The notes: generated by a model from the sequence alone, not told the origin. DNA of 64,000 nt from Parvibaculum sp. (GCF_030651915.1 NZ_JAUSBV010000010.1:535279-599278), one strand, 5' to 3'; positions 48,625 to 58,634 are shown, numbered from the stretch's first letter. A program made the numbers and translations.

Positions 48625-49811
48625 CCGCCCTGCCCCTTCGCATAAGCCTTCAACCGCGCGCTGGCGTCGTCGAGCACCGCGTCCTGCTTGCAGAAGCAGA
48701 AGCGGGCGAGATGTTGCGGCGCCTTGGCGGGATCGGCGTAGAAGGCCGAGACCGGAATTGCCGAGACCTTCGCCTTGACCGTGATCTCGCGGCAGAATTC
48801 ATCGTCGCTGCCGTTGAAACCCTCCTTGTTTTTAAGGAGGGACCTGAAGTCGGCCGAGATGAAATAGGTTCCGTCCGTGGGCAGAACATCGAGGCCGGCC
48901 GCCGCAAGCCCTTGTGCCAGCCGGTCGCGCTTTGCTTGCAGCGACGAAGCCAGCTGCGCGAAATAGGCGTCGTCCTGCTCGAGCCCCCAGGCGATGGCCA
49001 GCTGCAGCGGCGGCGGGGTGGTGAAGGTAACGAACTGGTGGGTTTTGGCGACCGGCGCCATCAGGTTTGCCGGGCCGGTGATATAGCCGATGCGCCAGCC
49101 GGTCAGCGAGAAGGTCTTGCCGGCCGAGCCGATGCGCAGGCAGCGCTCGCGCATGCCGGGCAGCGTCATCAGCGGGATGTGGGCGGCGCCCGAAAAGACC
49201 AGATGCTCATAGACCTCGTCGCAGACGGCATAGGCGTCGTGGCGGATCATCAGGGCGGCGATGGCGTCGAGCTCGGCGCGGCTGAAGACCTTGCCGGTCG
49301 GGTTCATCGGCGAGTTCAGGAGGATCAGCTTGGTGCGGTCCGAGAAGGCCGCCTCGAGCCCGTCCAGCGGCAGCGACCAGTGCGGCGGCTCAAGGGCCAC
49401 GGTCACGACTTTCGCGCCCACGGCCTCGATAATGGGCCTGTAGCTGTCATAGGCGGGCTCGATCAGGATCGCCTCGTCGCCGGGGTTCAGGAGGCCGATC
49501 AGGCAGTCGGCCAGCGCCTCGGTGGCGCCGGAGGTGACCATGACCTCGCTCTGCCAGTCGATATCGAGGCCGTAGAAGCGCTTGTTGGCGGCGGCGACCG
49601 CCCGGCGGAGCTGGGGCATGCCCATCATCGGCGGATACTGGTTGGGGCCGTCCATGATGGCTTTGGCGGCGACGGCGCGGATGTCGTCCGGGCCCTCGTC
49701 GTCGGGGAAGCCCTGGCCGAGATTGATGGCGCCATGTTCGGCGGCCAGCGCCGACATGGTGGTGAAGATGGTCGTGCCCAGACCCGAAAAAACCCGGCTT
49801 GCCGCCCGCAT
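48621..49811 (-). CDS. Class I/II pyridoxal-phosphate aminotransferase
   Basis: Aspartate-aminotransferase fold. About 396 aa from ATG at 49811 (MRAASRVFSGLGTTIF), which has GGAG just upstream; in-frame ATG at 49829 or TTG at 49844 would add up to 11 residues. INLGQGFPDDEGP, SPMNPTGKVF, the PLP Lys in RIGSAGKTFSLTGWRIGY and the Arg in LARFCFCKQD are present. It is close to the YbdL/KAT group that uses methionine or glutamine, so a 2-oxo-acid transaminase role is likely. Confidence 0.9.
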   Translation of the reverse strand: MRAASRVFSGLGTTIFTTMSALAAEHGAINLGQGFPDDEGPDDIRAVAAKAIMDGPNQYPPMMGMPQLRRAVAAANKRFYGLDIDWQSEVMVTSGATEALADCLIGLLNPGDEAILIEPAYDSYRPIIEAVGAKVVTVALEPPHWSLPLDGLEAAFSDRTKLILLNSPMNPTGKVFSRAELDAIAALMIRHDAYAVCDEVYEHLVFSGAAHIPLMTLPGMRERCLRIGSAGKTFSLTGWRIGYITGPANLMAPVAKTHQFVTFTTPPPLQLAIAWGLEQDDAYFAQLASSLQAKRDRLAQGLAAAGLDVLPTDGTYFISADFRSLLKNKEGFNGSDDEFCREITVKAKVSAIPVSAFYADPAKAPQHLARFCFCKQDAVLDDASARLKAYAKGQGG

Positions 49812-49828
49812 AGGCTCCGCCCTCGCCA

Positions 49829-49841
49829 TTTCACGTGAAAC
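49829..49841. promoter_or_regulatory. parS-like palindrome TTTCACGTGAAAC
   Basis: The 13-bp stretch TTTCACGTGAAAC matches 13 of 16 bases of the ParB-binding site TGTTTCACGTGAAACA; only the outermost bases differ. It lies just upstream of, or over, the aminotransferase start. It may be a weak parS site or a chance palindrome. Confidence 0.4.
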
Positions 49842-50029
49842 CAATGGCGGCGTTTGTCGCGGCGCGGCGGGCGGCTGTCAATCGCCGGCGGAAATGGCCG
49901 GACGCCGGGCGGTTTGGCGCGGCCGGCAGGGATTGGTTAAGCTGCTGCCGGTTTTTTCATCTTGATGGCTATTTTTTATGCATATTTGCTGCACAAGAGA
50001 CGGGCAGTGATTCAGCACCCCTGTCCTAA

Positions 50030-50476
<447 letters not shown>

Positions 50477-50618
50477 CGGACGACAGCGACGCGTCGACAC
50501 CGACGCGTCGAACGACAGACGGCGCGCCGCGGCCCGGCAAGGTCCGCGCGCGATTTTCACAAGCGGGCGCAAGCCCGACGCAAGAACCCCTAAAGGACAA
50601 CAGGGAAAAGAGGATCAA

Positions 50619-52025
50619 ATGGCCGGCAAACCTATTCAGCAGATTATCAAGGAAAAGGACGTCAAGTACATCGACCTGCGCTTCACCGATCCGCGCGGCA
50701 AGATGCAGCATGTCACGTTCGACATCGGTTTCTGCGACGACGATTTCTGGGCCGAGGGCACGATGTTCGACGGCTCGTCCATTGCCGGCTGGAAGGCGAT
50801 CAACGAGTCCGACATGGTGCTGCTGCCCGATACGGCGACGGCGGTGATCGACCCGTTCTATGCGCAGACGACGCTGGCCGTGTTCTGCGACATCATGGAG
50901 CCGTCGACCGGCGAGGCCTATAGCCGCGACCCGCGCGGCACAGCGAAGCTGGCCGAGGCCTATCTCAGGTCGACCGGCATCGGCGACACGATCGTGGTCG
51001 GGCCGGAAGCCGAATTCTTCATCTTCGACGACGTCAAGTTCTCGACATCGCCCTACAAGACCGGCTTCGAGGTCGACTCGGTCGAACTACCGACCAATAC
51101 CGACACCCATTACGAGACCGGCAATCTCGGCCATCGTCCGCGCACCAAGGGCGGCTATTTCCCGGCCAATCCGATCGACTCGTGCCAGGATCTTCGCGGC
51201 GAAATGCTGACGGTCATGGAGGAGATGGGCGTCAAGATCGAAAAGCATCACCATGAAGTGGCCGCCGCGCAGCACGAGCTCGGCACCAAGTTCCAGACGC
51301 TGACGACGGCCGCCGACCACATGCAGATCTACAAATATGTGATCCACAATGTGGCGCAGGCCTTCGGCAAGTCGGCAACCTTCATGCCGAAGCCGGTGTT
51401 CGGCGACAACGGCTCGGGCATGCATTGCCACCAGTCGATCTGGAAGGATGGCAAGCCGCTTTTCGCCGGCAACAAATATGCCGATCTGAGCCAGGAATGC
51501 CTGTGGTATATCGGCGGCATCCTGAAGCATGCCAAGGCGCTCAACGCTTTCACCAACCCGTCGACCAACAGCTACAAGCGGCTGGTGCCGGGCTATGAAG
51601 CGCCGGTGCTGCTGGCCTATTCGGCGCGCAACCGCTCGGCCTCGTGCCGCATTCCGCACGGCACCTCGCCGAAGTCGAAGCGCATCGAAATCCGCTTCCC
51701 CGATCCGACGGCCAATCCGTATCTCGCCTTCGCGGCGATGCTGATGGCCGGTCTCGACGGGATCGAGAACAAGATCGATCCGGGCGGGCCGATGGACAAG
51801 AACCTCTACGACCTGCCGCCGGCCGAGCTGAAGAATATTCCGACGGTTGCCGGCTCGCTGCGCGAAGCCCTGATCGCGGTCGATGCCGACCGCAAGTTCC
51901 TGACCAAGGGCAATGTGTTCTCCGACGAACAGATCGACGCCTATCTGGAACTGAAGTGGGAGGAATGCATGCGTTACGAAATGACGCCGCATCCGGTCGA
52001 GTACGACATGTACTATTCCTGCTGA
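50619..52025 (+). CDS. glnA: Glutamine synthetase, type I
   Basis: Makes glutamine from glutamate, ammonia and ATP. 468 aa. The latch and Mg sites [59 protein letters not shown] and NRSASCRIP are present. The Tyr of [11 protein letters not shown] is the adenylylation site, placing it in the GSI-beta class regulated by GlnE. It is 142 bp downstream of glnB; the spacer contains two copies of GACGCGTCGA. An AGAGGA site precedes the ATG. Confidence 0.98.
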   Translation: MAGKPIQQIIKEKDVKYIDLRFTDPRGKMQHVTFDIGFCDDDFWAEGTMFDGSSIAGWKAINESDMVLLPDTATAVIDPFYAQTTLAVFCDIMEPSTGEAYSRDPRGTAKLAEAYLRSTGIGDTIVVGPEAEFFIFDDVKFSTSPYKTGFEVDSVELPTNTDTHYETGNLGHRPRTKGGYFPANPIDSCQDLRGEMLTVMEEMGVKIEKHHHEVAAAQHELGTKFQTLTTAADHMQIYKYVIHNVAQAFGKSATFMPKPVFGDNGSGMHCHQSIWKDGKPLFAGNKYADLSQECLWYIGGILKHAKALNAFTNPSTNSYKRLVPGYEAPVLLAYSARNRSASCRIPHGTSPKSKRIEIRFPDPTANPYLAFAAMLMAGLDGIENKIDPGGPMDKNLYDLPPAELKNIPTVAGSLREALIAVDADRKFLTKGNVFSDEQIDAYLELKWEECMRYEMTPHPVEYDMYYSC

Positions 52026-52047
52026 CCACGCCGGAACGGACGAACGG

Positions 52048-52080
52048 AAAGGCCGGTGCGAAAGCGTCGGCCTTTTTGTT
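52048..52080 (+). terminator. Terminator of glnA
   Basis: AAAGGCCG at 52048-52055 pairs with CGGCCTTT at 52068-52075, followed by TTTTG. It starts 23 bp past the glnA stop. Confidence 0.8.
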
Positions 52081-52090
52081 GCCGGAGCAA

Positions 52091-52150
52091 CTGGAGATAC
52101 TCGCTCCGCTCACGGAACGTCTGCGGATATTCGTTCCGTTCACGGAGCGT
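52091..52150. repeat. Two-copy 30-bp tandem repeat
   Basis: CTG(G/C)(A/G)GATA(C/T)TCG(C/T)TCCG(C/T)TCACGGA(A/G)CGT occurs twice back to back. Each copy contains a near-palindrome CG(C/T)TCCG-nTCA-CGGA(A/G)CG. It sits 60 bp after glnA and 60 bp before the leader-like promoter. Function unknown. Confidence 0.6.
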
Positions 52151-52211
52151 TCGGCCCGCAGATCGGTCAGCATGACTGACTCAAGAAAAGCGCCGGAAAC
52201 CCTTATTTTTC

Positions 52212-52306
52212 TTGACCTTTTTCGGATTTGAGGCGTAGCATTCTACTGTCTCACGAAGGAGGAGGTTTCGAAGATGGCTCCACCGACGCAGGTTGAATTC
52301 CTGTAA
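52212..52306 (+). promoter_or_regulatory. Promoter and ten-codon ORF with consensus ribosome-binding site
   Basis: TTGACC (52212-52217), a 17-bp spacer and TAGCAT (52235-52240) form a plausible promoter. A perfect AAGGAGGAGG Shine-Dalgarno follows at 52256-52265. Eight bases further on an ATG opens MAPPTQVEFL, ending in TAA at 52304-52306, immediately before the partial palindrome GAATTCctgtaaagaatacgGAATTC. No long gene follows for 380 bp; 52307-52500 is structured but non-coding as far as I can see. The layout suggests a translated leader or attenuator, or a small RNA that encodes a peptide. Confidence 0.5.
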
Positions 52307-52499
52307 AGAATACGGAATTCGATCCTCTGCCAAGACCCGACGCTGTTCTCATGCGTGACCGGTCGGTAAACCGTTTAGGCCAAGGGAAAAGCGCGGATAA
52401 AGACTGACGCCAGCGTCATGCTAATTGAGCGCGCGGGCAGAAGGCACGGAGATAAGCCCGGCTTTATAGTGCGGGCGAGTGCGAGTAGCACATCCAAAA

Positions 52500-52559
52500 G
52501 CAACCCCGCGAGGGAACGCCCGACAGGAAAATCCGGGGCTTCCGCTTGAGCGGGGTTGC
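52500..52559. repeat. Long inverted repeat upstream of the ATPase gene
   Basis: GCAACCCCGC at 52500-52509 and GCGGGGTTGC at 52550-52559 enclose 40 bases that can themselves fold (GGAA/TTCC). A TTGAGC element inside the right arm, followed by CTATAT at 52561-52566, has short spacing and is a poor promoter. The region could be the 5' end of the ATPase mRNA. Confidence 0.5.
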
Positions 52560-52686
52560 GCTATATGGCAACACGCCTTTCCTCCGACCAAAACTCCCAC
52601 TTTCACCAATCATCGTCGACATTGCGCGCGGCATACGCACGGATTCCTTCGTGGCCGTTGGCCACGTCGTGTGCGCAGGGAGGAAA

Positions 52687-53256
52687 ATGAAAATCGAAAA
52701 GCCGAATTTCCACGTCGTCACGGGTGGCCCCGGCGCGGGCAAAACGACGCTGATCGAGGCGCTGTCCGCTCGCGGCTTTGGCAGCGTCGAGGAAGCAGGC
52801 CGCAGGATCATTCGCGAGCAGGCGCGGACCGGTGGCAATGCGACGCATGATGGCGACCGCCTCGCCTTTCGTGCGCTGATGCTGACGCATGCGATCGACG
52901 CGTATCACGCGGCGAAGGGGATGCAACGTCCAGTCTTCTTCGATCGCGGCCTGCCCGATCTTGTCGGCTATAGCCGGCTGATCGGTGCCGAAGTGCCGCC
53001 GCGACTTGAAGAAGCCGTGGCGCGCCACCGCTACAACGGAACGGTTTTCATCGCGCCGCCCTGGGCGGAGATCTACGGCAACGATGCCGAGCGCAAGCAG
53101 GATTTCGCCGAGGCGGCGGCAACACATGACGCAATCCGTGCAGCTTACCAGAAGGCCGGGTATACGCTTGCCGAACTACCGAAGGCGAGTGTCGAGGTGC
53201 GCGTGAGGTTTGTGTTGGCGCGAATTGGCGTTCAAGCCGAGCGCCGCGCCAGATAG
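52687..53256 (+). CDS. AAA family ATPase / P-loop kinase-like protein
   Basis: 189 aa from MKIEKPNFHVVTGGPGAGKTTLIEAL, with Walker A GGPGAGKTT. The rest (VEEAGRRIIREQARTGGNA, VFFDRGLPDLVGY, RYNGTVFIAPPWAEIYGNDAERKQDF) follows the AAA_28 pattern of small predicted ATPases, some of which act as nucleoside kinases or in DNA-processing. An in-frame ATG at 52546 would add 47 unrelated residues. The 3' end overlaps the convergent MBL gene by 25 bp. Confidence 0.85.
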   Translation: MKIEKPNFHVVTGGPGAGKTTLIEALSARGFGSVEEAGRRIIREQARTGGNATHDGDRLAFRALMLTHAIDAYHAAKGMQRPVFFDRGLPDLVGYSRLIGAEVPPRLEEAVARHRYNGTVFIAPPWAEIYGNDAERKQDFAEAAATHDAIRAAYQKAGYTLAELPKASVEVRVRFVLARIGVQAERRAR

Positions 53257-53999
53257 TCGTCGCAGAGTTCGACGAGTCGGGCGCCGTCGAAGCTCGGATC
53301 GTGGCCGCCGTGAACGGTGCGGGGGGCCATGTCGCGCAGGCGGCGGATCGTCTGCACATAGGTGGCGATGTCGGAGCCCGGCAGTTCGTCGAGCAGCGGG
53401 CCGTCATAGATCGCATCGCCGGAAAAGAGCGTTTGCGTTTTCTCTTCCCACAAGCCGACCGAGCCCGGCGAATGACCGGGCAGATGCATGACCGAAAAAC
53501 GGCGGTCGCCGAGATCGACGGCGTCGCCCTCGCCGATCAGGCCAGTGGCTTGCGTCGACGTCACGTTATAGGCCGCAATGTCGTAGCCTTCATGCGGCAG
53601 CGCATCGATCAACACTTCATCGCGGCCGAGTCCGTAGCCGGCCAGCGCCTCACGGATGTCTTCGGGGAAGGCGGCGGCCGAGAGCGCGGCGAATTCTTCG
53701 TAGCGCTCCATGTGCGGCGCTTCGGCGGGGTGCATCAGCCGGTTCTCGAATTCGTGCAGCGAGCCGACATGGTCGTAATGGCTGTGAGTGGCGACGGCGA
53801 CCAGCGGATTGCCGGAGAGGCTGGCGATCTCGGCCGCCAGCGAGCAGACACCGGTGCCGGTGTCGATCACCAGGTCGCGGTCGCGGCCGCGCACGAACCA
53901 GATGTTGCAGCGGATGAAGGGATGGACATGCGGCTCGAAGAGGAGCGTGACGCCGTCATCCATCTGCTGCCGTTCAAACCATCGCTCGGCGATTTTCAC
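53232..53999 (-). CDS. MBL fold metallo-hydrolase
   Basis: 255 aa with the zinc motif THSHYDHVGS, then LPGHSPGSVGLWEE and FSGDAIYDG, as in glyoxalase II-like hydrolases. A final His in TVHGGHDPSF supplies the last metal ligand. The substrate is unknown. It begins 17 bp after the stop of the OYE gene on the same strand, so they form an operon. Confidence 0.88.
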   Translation of the reverse strand: MKIAERWFERQQMDDGVTLLFEPHVHPFIRCNIWFVRGRDRDLVIDTGTGVCSLAAEIASLSGNPLVAVATHSHYDHVGSLHEFENRLMHPAEAPHMERYEEFAALSAAAFPEDIREALAGYGLGRDEVLIDALPHEGYDIAAYNVTSTQATGLIGEGDAVDLGDRRFSVMHLPGHSPGSVGLWEEKTQTLFSGDAIYDGPLLDELPGSDIATYVQTIRRLRDMAPRTVHGGHDPSFDGARLVELCDDYLARRSA

Positions 54000-54016
54000 A
54001 CTCTCTCCTTTGCCGT

Positions 54017-55318
54017 TCAGGGGCGCTGCAAGGCGGCGGCCGTTCGCGCCTCGTTTTTCGCGTAGTTGCGGAAGGCCGAGAAGACGCCCATGCGCGGGTC
54101 GGGATCCTGTCCGGCGCCCATGCGCAGCAGTTGCAGGCAGAACCAGCCCTGCTGGCCCCAGCCGTTCATCGCCTTGACGAGGTTGAAACGGCTGTGGGGA
54201 CCGAGAATGCCGGGGCCGATGCGCAACGTCTTCTCGTAAGCCGGTGTTTCATGCGCCGCGCCGGAAAGGAGCTTCGCCGGGATCGCCGGGTCGACGCAGA
54301 GCGGGCGCGCAAGGCCGACAAGGTCGATGGTGGCGCTCGCCAGCGCCGCGTTCATACCCTGAAGGGTGCGGAAGCCGCCCGTCACCATCAGCGGCATTTT
54401 GACCGCCGCGCGGATGTCCCTGGCGTATTCGAGGAAATAGGCCTCGCGGGCGATGGTGCTTTCGCGGCGCGGTTCGGCCTTTTCCGGGTGCAGCGTCATG
54501 TCGTCGAGACCGACAAGACGCGGCTGTTCATAGGTGCCGCCGGAAATTTCGAGGAGGTCGAGGCCTTCGGCGTCGAGCCAGGCGGCGACGCGGATCGCGT
54601 CTTCGTGGGAGAAGCCGCCGCGCTGGAAATCGGCCGAGTTCAATTTCACCGAGACCGGAAAGTCGGGGCCGACCGCCTTGCGCACGGCGCGGACGATTTC
54701 GAGCAGCAGGCGGGCGCGATTTTCGAGGCTGCCGCCCCACTCGTCGGTGCGGCTATTGACGTCGGGCGAGAGAAACTCCGAAATCAGATAGCCGTGTGCG
54801 CCATGGATTTGTACGCCGGTGAAGCCGGTGTCGCGGGCAATGGTGGCGACATGGGCGAAGCGGCGGATCGCATCCTCGATTTCGGCCCCGGTCATGGCGC
54901 GCGGCTTGCCGAACTGGGCGCCCGGCATGTCGAGCGGCTTTGCCGAGGGCGCGACGGGTTCCTTGTTGACCAGCGCCGGGGTCTGGCGACCGGCATGGGA
55001 AATCTGCATCCAGAGATGGGTGTCGTTCGCCGTGCCGGCCCTGGCGTAGTCGCGCAGCGCCGCAATCGCCTCATTCGATTGCCGCCCGTCGATCGCCACA
55101 TTGCCGGGGCGTTCCATGTAGCGGCGGTCGACCTGGACGTTGCCGGTCAAGAGCATGCCCGCCCCGCCCTCGGCCCAGCGGCGATAGAGACGGACATGGG
55201 CCTCGGTGGCGCGATTATGGGCATCGCCCAGCCCCTCGGTCATGGCACCCTTGGCGATGCGGTTTTTCAAGGTGGCGCCGCAGGGCAGCGCCAGCGGCGA
55301 GGCTATGGTGACGGACAT
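54017..55318 (-). CDS. NADH:flavin oxidoreductase, Old Yellow Enzyme family
   Basis: 433 aa from MSVTIASPLALPCGATLKNRIAKGAMTEGLGD. FMN TIM barrel with QISHAGRQTPALVNKEPVAPSA, GVQIHGAHGYLISEFLSPDVNSRTDEWGGSLENRARL and the RPLCVDPAIPAKL stretch. Enoate or nitroester reductase chemistry is likely, with unknown natural substrate. A longer in-frame reading to 55381 lacks family residues. The MBL gene follows. Confidence 0.9.
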   Translation of the reverse strand: MSVTIASPLALPCGATLKNRIAKGAMTEGLGDAHNRATEAHVRLYRRWAEGGAGMLLTGNVQVDRRYMERPGNVAIDGRQSNEAIAALRDYARAGTANDTHLWMQISHAGRQTPALVNKEPVAPSAKPLDMPGAQFGKPRAMTGAEIEDAIRRFAHVATIARDTGFTGVQIHGAHGYLISEFLSPDVNSRTDEWGGSLENRARLLLEIVRAVRKAVGPDFPVSVKLNSADFQRGGFSHEDAIRVAAWLDAEGLDLLEISGGTYEQPRLVGLDDMTLHPEKAEPRRESTIAREAYFLEYARDIRAAVKMPLMVTGGFRTLQGMNAALASATIDLVGLARPLCVDPAIPAKLLSGAAHETPAYEKTLRIGPGILGPHSRFNLVKAMNGWGQQGWFCLQLLRMGAGQDPDPRMGVFSAFRNYAKNEARTAAALQRP

Positions 55319-55472
55319 CGTTTTCTCCCGAATTGCGCGATGACCGACTGTGGCACATCCGCGCCGACTGACAAGGCGCATCGACGAATGTTATGTGAGG
55401 GGAGCAGCATGGCGCGTGCGCCTGCCCCGCCCTACAATCCCGATTGATTCTCTCACATAAAGTTTCGAGTGC

Positions 55473-57518
55473 ATGGCCGCCCCCAAGACGCGCAAACCCG
55501 CCGATACAGACGACCTCTTTTCCATCGCCGCGAGCCCGAAGCCCGCCGCGAAGGCCGGCAAGTCCGCGTCCGCGAAGGTGGCGAAGGGCGACGGGACCTA
55601 TTCAGCCAAAGACATCGAGGTGCTGGAAGGGCTCGAGCCCGTGCGCCGGCGACCCGGTATGTATATCGGCGGCACCGACGAGAAGGCGCTGCATCACCTC
55701 TTCGCCGAAGTGCTCGACAACTCGATGGACGAGGCCGTGGCCGGCCACGCCAACTGGATCGAGGTCACTTTCGACGAGGATGGCAGCCTGACGGTGGCCG
55801 ACAATGGCCGTGGCATTCCGGTCGACCCGCACCCCAAGTTCAAGAACAAGTCAGCGCTGGAAGTGATCCTGACGACGCTACATTCGGGCGGCAAGTTCGG
55901 CGGCAAGGCCTATGAGACGTCGGGCGGACTTCACGGCGTCGGCGTGTCGGTGGTCAATGCGCTCTCCGACCGCTTCGAGGTCGAGGTGGCGCGCGACCAG
56001 ACGCTCTATACGCAGTCCTATGTGCGCGGCGCGCCGACAGGCAAGCTTGCCGACAAGGGTCGCGTGCATAACCGTCGCGGCACGCGCATCACCTTTCATC
56101 CCGATCCGGAAATCTTCGGCAAGGGCGCGCGCTTCATTCCGAAGCGCCTCTACAAGATGGCGCGCTCCAAGGCCTATCTGTTCGGCGGCGTCGAAATCCG
56201 CTGGAGCTGCGCAGCCTCGCTGATCGGCGACGACACGCCGCAAAGCGAGGTCCTGCATTTTCCGGGTGGACTGGTCGATTATCTGAAGGCGTCGCTCGAC
56301 GGCTACGACACGGTGACGGCGGATGCTTTCACCGGCAAGGTGTCGAAGGCCGGCAGCCATGGCTCGGTCGAGTGGGCGATTTCGTGGTTTGGCGGCGGCG
56401 ACGGCTTTTTGCATTCCTATTGCAACACGGTGCCAACCATTGAAGGCGGCACGCATGAAGCCGGTTTGCGCGCGGCGCTGGTGAAGGGCCTCAAGGCCTA
56501 TGCGGAGATGGTGGGCAACAAGAAGGCGGCGCAGATACAGGCCGACGATGTGATCGGCACGGCCGGAGCGATGCTTTCGGTGTTCATCCGTGAACCTGAA
56601 TTCCAGGGCCAGACGAAAGAGAAGCTGTCGAGTCCTGAGGCGCAAAGGCTGGTCGAGAAGGCCATCGGCGATCATTTCGATCACTGGCTGACAGCCGCGC
56701 CCCTGCAGGCCAACAAGCTGCTCGACTGGGTGATCGACCGCGCCGACGAACGGATGCGGCGGCGGCAGGAAAAGGACGTGGCGCGCAAGAGCGCGACGCG
56801 GAAGCTGCGCCTGCCCGGCAAGCTTGCCGATTGCAGCCAGTCGGCGGCCGACGGTTCGGAAATTTTCATCGTCGAAGGCGATAGCGCCGGCGGCTCGGCC
56901 AAGCAGGCGCGCGACCGCGCTTCACAGGCGATCCTGCCGCTTCGCGGAAAAATCCTCAATGTCGCCAGCGCCAGTGGCGCCAAGCTGGCACAGAACCAGC
57001 AGATCTCCGATCTCATCCAGGCACTCGGCGTGCGCACCGGTTCGCATTACCGCGAGGCCGATCTTCGCTACGACAAGGTCATCATCATGACCGACGCCGA
57101 TGTCGACGGTGCGCATATCGCTTCATTGCTCATTACCTTTTTCTTCCGGGAACTACCGGAGCTGATCCGGCAGGGGCATCTCTACATGGCGGCGCCGCCG
57201 CTCTACAAACTGACGCAAGGCGGCAAGACGCTTTACGCCCGCGATGACGCGCACAAGGACGAGCTTCTGGAGAAAGAGTTCACGACCAAAGGCAAGGTCG
57301 AAGTCAGCCGCTTCAAAGGCCTTGGCGAGATGATGCCGGCGCAGTTGAAGGAAACGACGATGGCGCGTGGCAAGCGGACGCTGCTGCGCATCGTGGTTCC
57401 CGCCGATGAGGCGAAGGAGACCGGCGGTGCAATCGAGCGACTGATGGGAAGCAAGCCGGAGCTGCGCTTCCAGTTCATCCAGGAGCATGCAGCTTTCGCC
57501 AGGGATCTCGATATCTGA
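55473..57518 (+). CDS. parE: DNA topoisomerase IV subunit B
   Basis: ATPase subunit of topoisomerase IV, which unlinks daughter chromosomes. 681 aa. A low-complexity Lys/Ala-rich N-terminus (about 40 aa) precedes the GHKL domain: RRPGMYIGGTDEKALHHLFAEVLDNSMDEA, DNGRGIPVDPHPK and GGLHGVGVSVVNALS. The TOPRIM region has EGDSAGGSAKQARDR and DADVDGAHIASLL. The length and lack of the GyrB insert favour ParE over GyrB. The upstream start MAAPKTRKPADTDDLF follows a weak ribosome-binding site. Confidence 0.94.
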   Translation: MAAPKTRKPADTDDLFSIAASPKPAAKAGKSASAKVAKGDGTYSAKDIEVLEGLEPVRRRPGMYIGGTDEKALHHLFAEVLDNSMDEAVAGHANWIEVTFDEDGSLTVADNGRGIPVDPHPKFKNKSALEVILTTLHSGGKFGGKAYETSGGLHGVGVSVVNALSDRFEVEVARDQTLYTQSYVRGAPTGKLADKGRVHNRRGTRITFHPDPEIFGKGARFIPKRLYKMARSKAYLFGGVEIRWSCAASLIGDDTPQSEVLHFPGGLVDYLKASLDGYDTVTADAFTGKVSKAGSHGSVEWAISWFGGGDGFLHSYCNTVPTIEGGTHEAGLRAALVKGLKAYAEMVGNKKAAQIQADDVIGTAGAMLSVFIREPEFQGQTKEKLSSPEAQRLVEKAIGDHFDHWLTAAPLQANKLLDWVIDRADERMRRRQEKDVARKSATRKLRLPGKLADCSQSAADGSEIFIVEGDSAGGSAKQARDRASQAILPLRGKILNVASASGAKLAQNQQISDLIQALGVRTGSHYREADLRYDKVIIMTDADVDGAHIASLLITFFFRELPELIRQGHLYMAAPPLYKLTQGGKTLYARDDAHKDELLEKEFTTKGKVEVSRFKGLGEMMPAQLKETTMARGKRTLLRIVVPADEAKETGGAIERLMGSKPELRFQFIQEHAAFARDLDI

Positions 57519-57524
57519 GGTCGC

Positions 57525-58634
57525 TCAGCTCGCCAGAACGGCCTTGACGGGCGGCGGCGCGGCGACCACGCGGGTGCCCGGAAAAATCAGGATGATGGCC
57601 GTGCCCGCGCCCTTTTCGCTGCGCACCATCAGGCGGCCGCCATGCAGCTCCATCATCGCCTTGGCAAGCGGCAGGCCGAGGCCCGTGCCGGCCTGGTGGC
57701 GCGTCATTGTATTGTCCGCCTGGCCGAAAGGCGTCAGCGCGACCTTGATTTCCTCAAGCGACATGCCGATGCCCGTGTCGGCAATCGAAATCACGAAGTT
57801 GCCATGGGCGCGGTACTCGGCCGACAGCGTTACCAAGCCACCGCTTTCGGTGAACTTCACGGCGTTCGACAGCACATTGATCAACACCTGCCGGACCATG
57901 CGTTCAACGCCAACCAACATCAGATCGCAATTGTTCGCATCGACGACAAGGCTTACGCCGCGCGCTTCGGCCATCGGACGGACCATTCGTTCAGCGCTTC
58001 CGATTGCCGCGCCGGCATCGAATTCGGTCTCGGCCTCCATTGTCGCGTGGCCCGCTTCGATTTTCGCCAGATCGAGAATGTCGTTGATGATACCCAGCAA
58101 ATGGATGCCGCTGTCATTGACGTCACGGGCATAGCCGAGGTAGCGCTCGTTGCCTATCGGACCGAAGCGCTCGTTGCGCATGATGTCGGAGAAACCAATG
58201 ATCGCGTTGAGCGGTGTCCGGAGCTCGTGGCTCATGTTCGCCAGAAAATGCGACTTTGCCTCGTTGGCACGTTCGGCATTGTCGAAGGCCCAGGCGAGAC
58301 GCTCGGTCATTTTGCGCAGCATTTGACGCGACGATTTGATCTCGCGAATGATCAACTGCGAATAGACGATGATCGGGAAGCCGGTGAGGATCGTGACGAT
58401 AGTGGTCGCGGTGAAAATGCGCCATGTGAATTCGATGAGGCCGGTCTGTCCGAGCAGCCAGTTGAGCGAGATGGCAAGGACAACCGCGACGCTCGTCAGC
58501 AGTGCCGTGGTAACCAGGATTGGCATCCGGCCGAGCAGACGATTGACAGAGGATAGTGGACTGCGGCGGGCGCCACGGCTTGTGGCACCCAGTTCACTTA
58601 AACGCTCCGGCTCGGATGTCGGTTGCTCGGTCAT
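57525..58634 (-). CDS. Membrane-bound sensor histidine kinase
   Basis: 369 aa with two transmembrane helices (about 38-60 and 73-93) separated by only about 12 residues, so there is almost no periplasmic sensor domain. A short coiled segment then leads to the H-box SHFLANMSHELRTPLNAIIGFSD (His136). ATPase N-box NVLSNAVKFTESG, DTGIGMS, FGQADNTMTRHQAGTGLGLPLAK are intact. No response regulator is next to it, so it is an orphan kinase of the PleC/DivJ-like HWE/HisKA type. It converges with parE across 6 bp. Confidence 0.9.
   Translation of the reverse strand: MTEQPTSEPERLSELGATSRGARRSPLSSVNRLLGRMPILVTTALLTSVAVVLAISLNWLLGQTGLIEFTWRIFTATTIVTILTGFPIIVYSQLIIREIKSSRQMLRKMTERLAWAFDNAERANEAKSHFLANMSHELRTPLNAIIGFSDIMRNERFGPIGNERYLGYARDVNDSGIHLLGIINDILDLAKIEAGHATMEAETEFDAGAAIGSAERMVRPMAEARGVSLVVDANNCDLMLVGVERMVRQVLINVLSNAVKFTESGGLVTLSAEYRAHGNFVISIADTGIGMSLEEIKVALTPFGQADNTMTRHQAGTGLGLPLAKAMMELHGGRLMVRSEKGAGTAIILIFPGTRVVAAPPPVKAVLAS

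Noticed and set aside
52421..52609. A 62-codon minus-strand frame beside the ATPase gene
   Set aside because: No homologous features, and it overlaps the structured inverted repeat and leader region.
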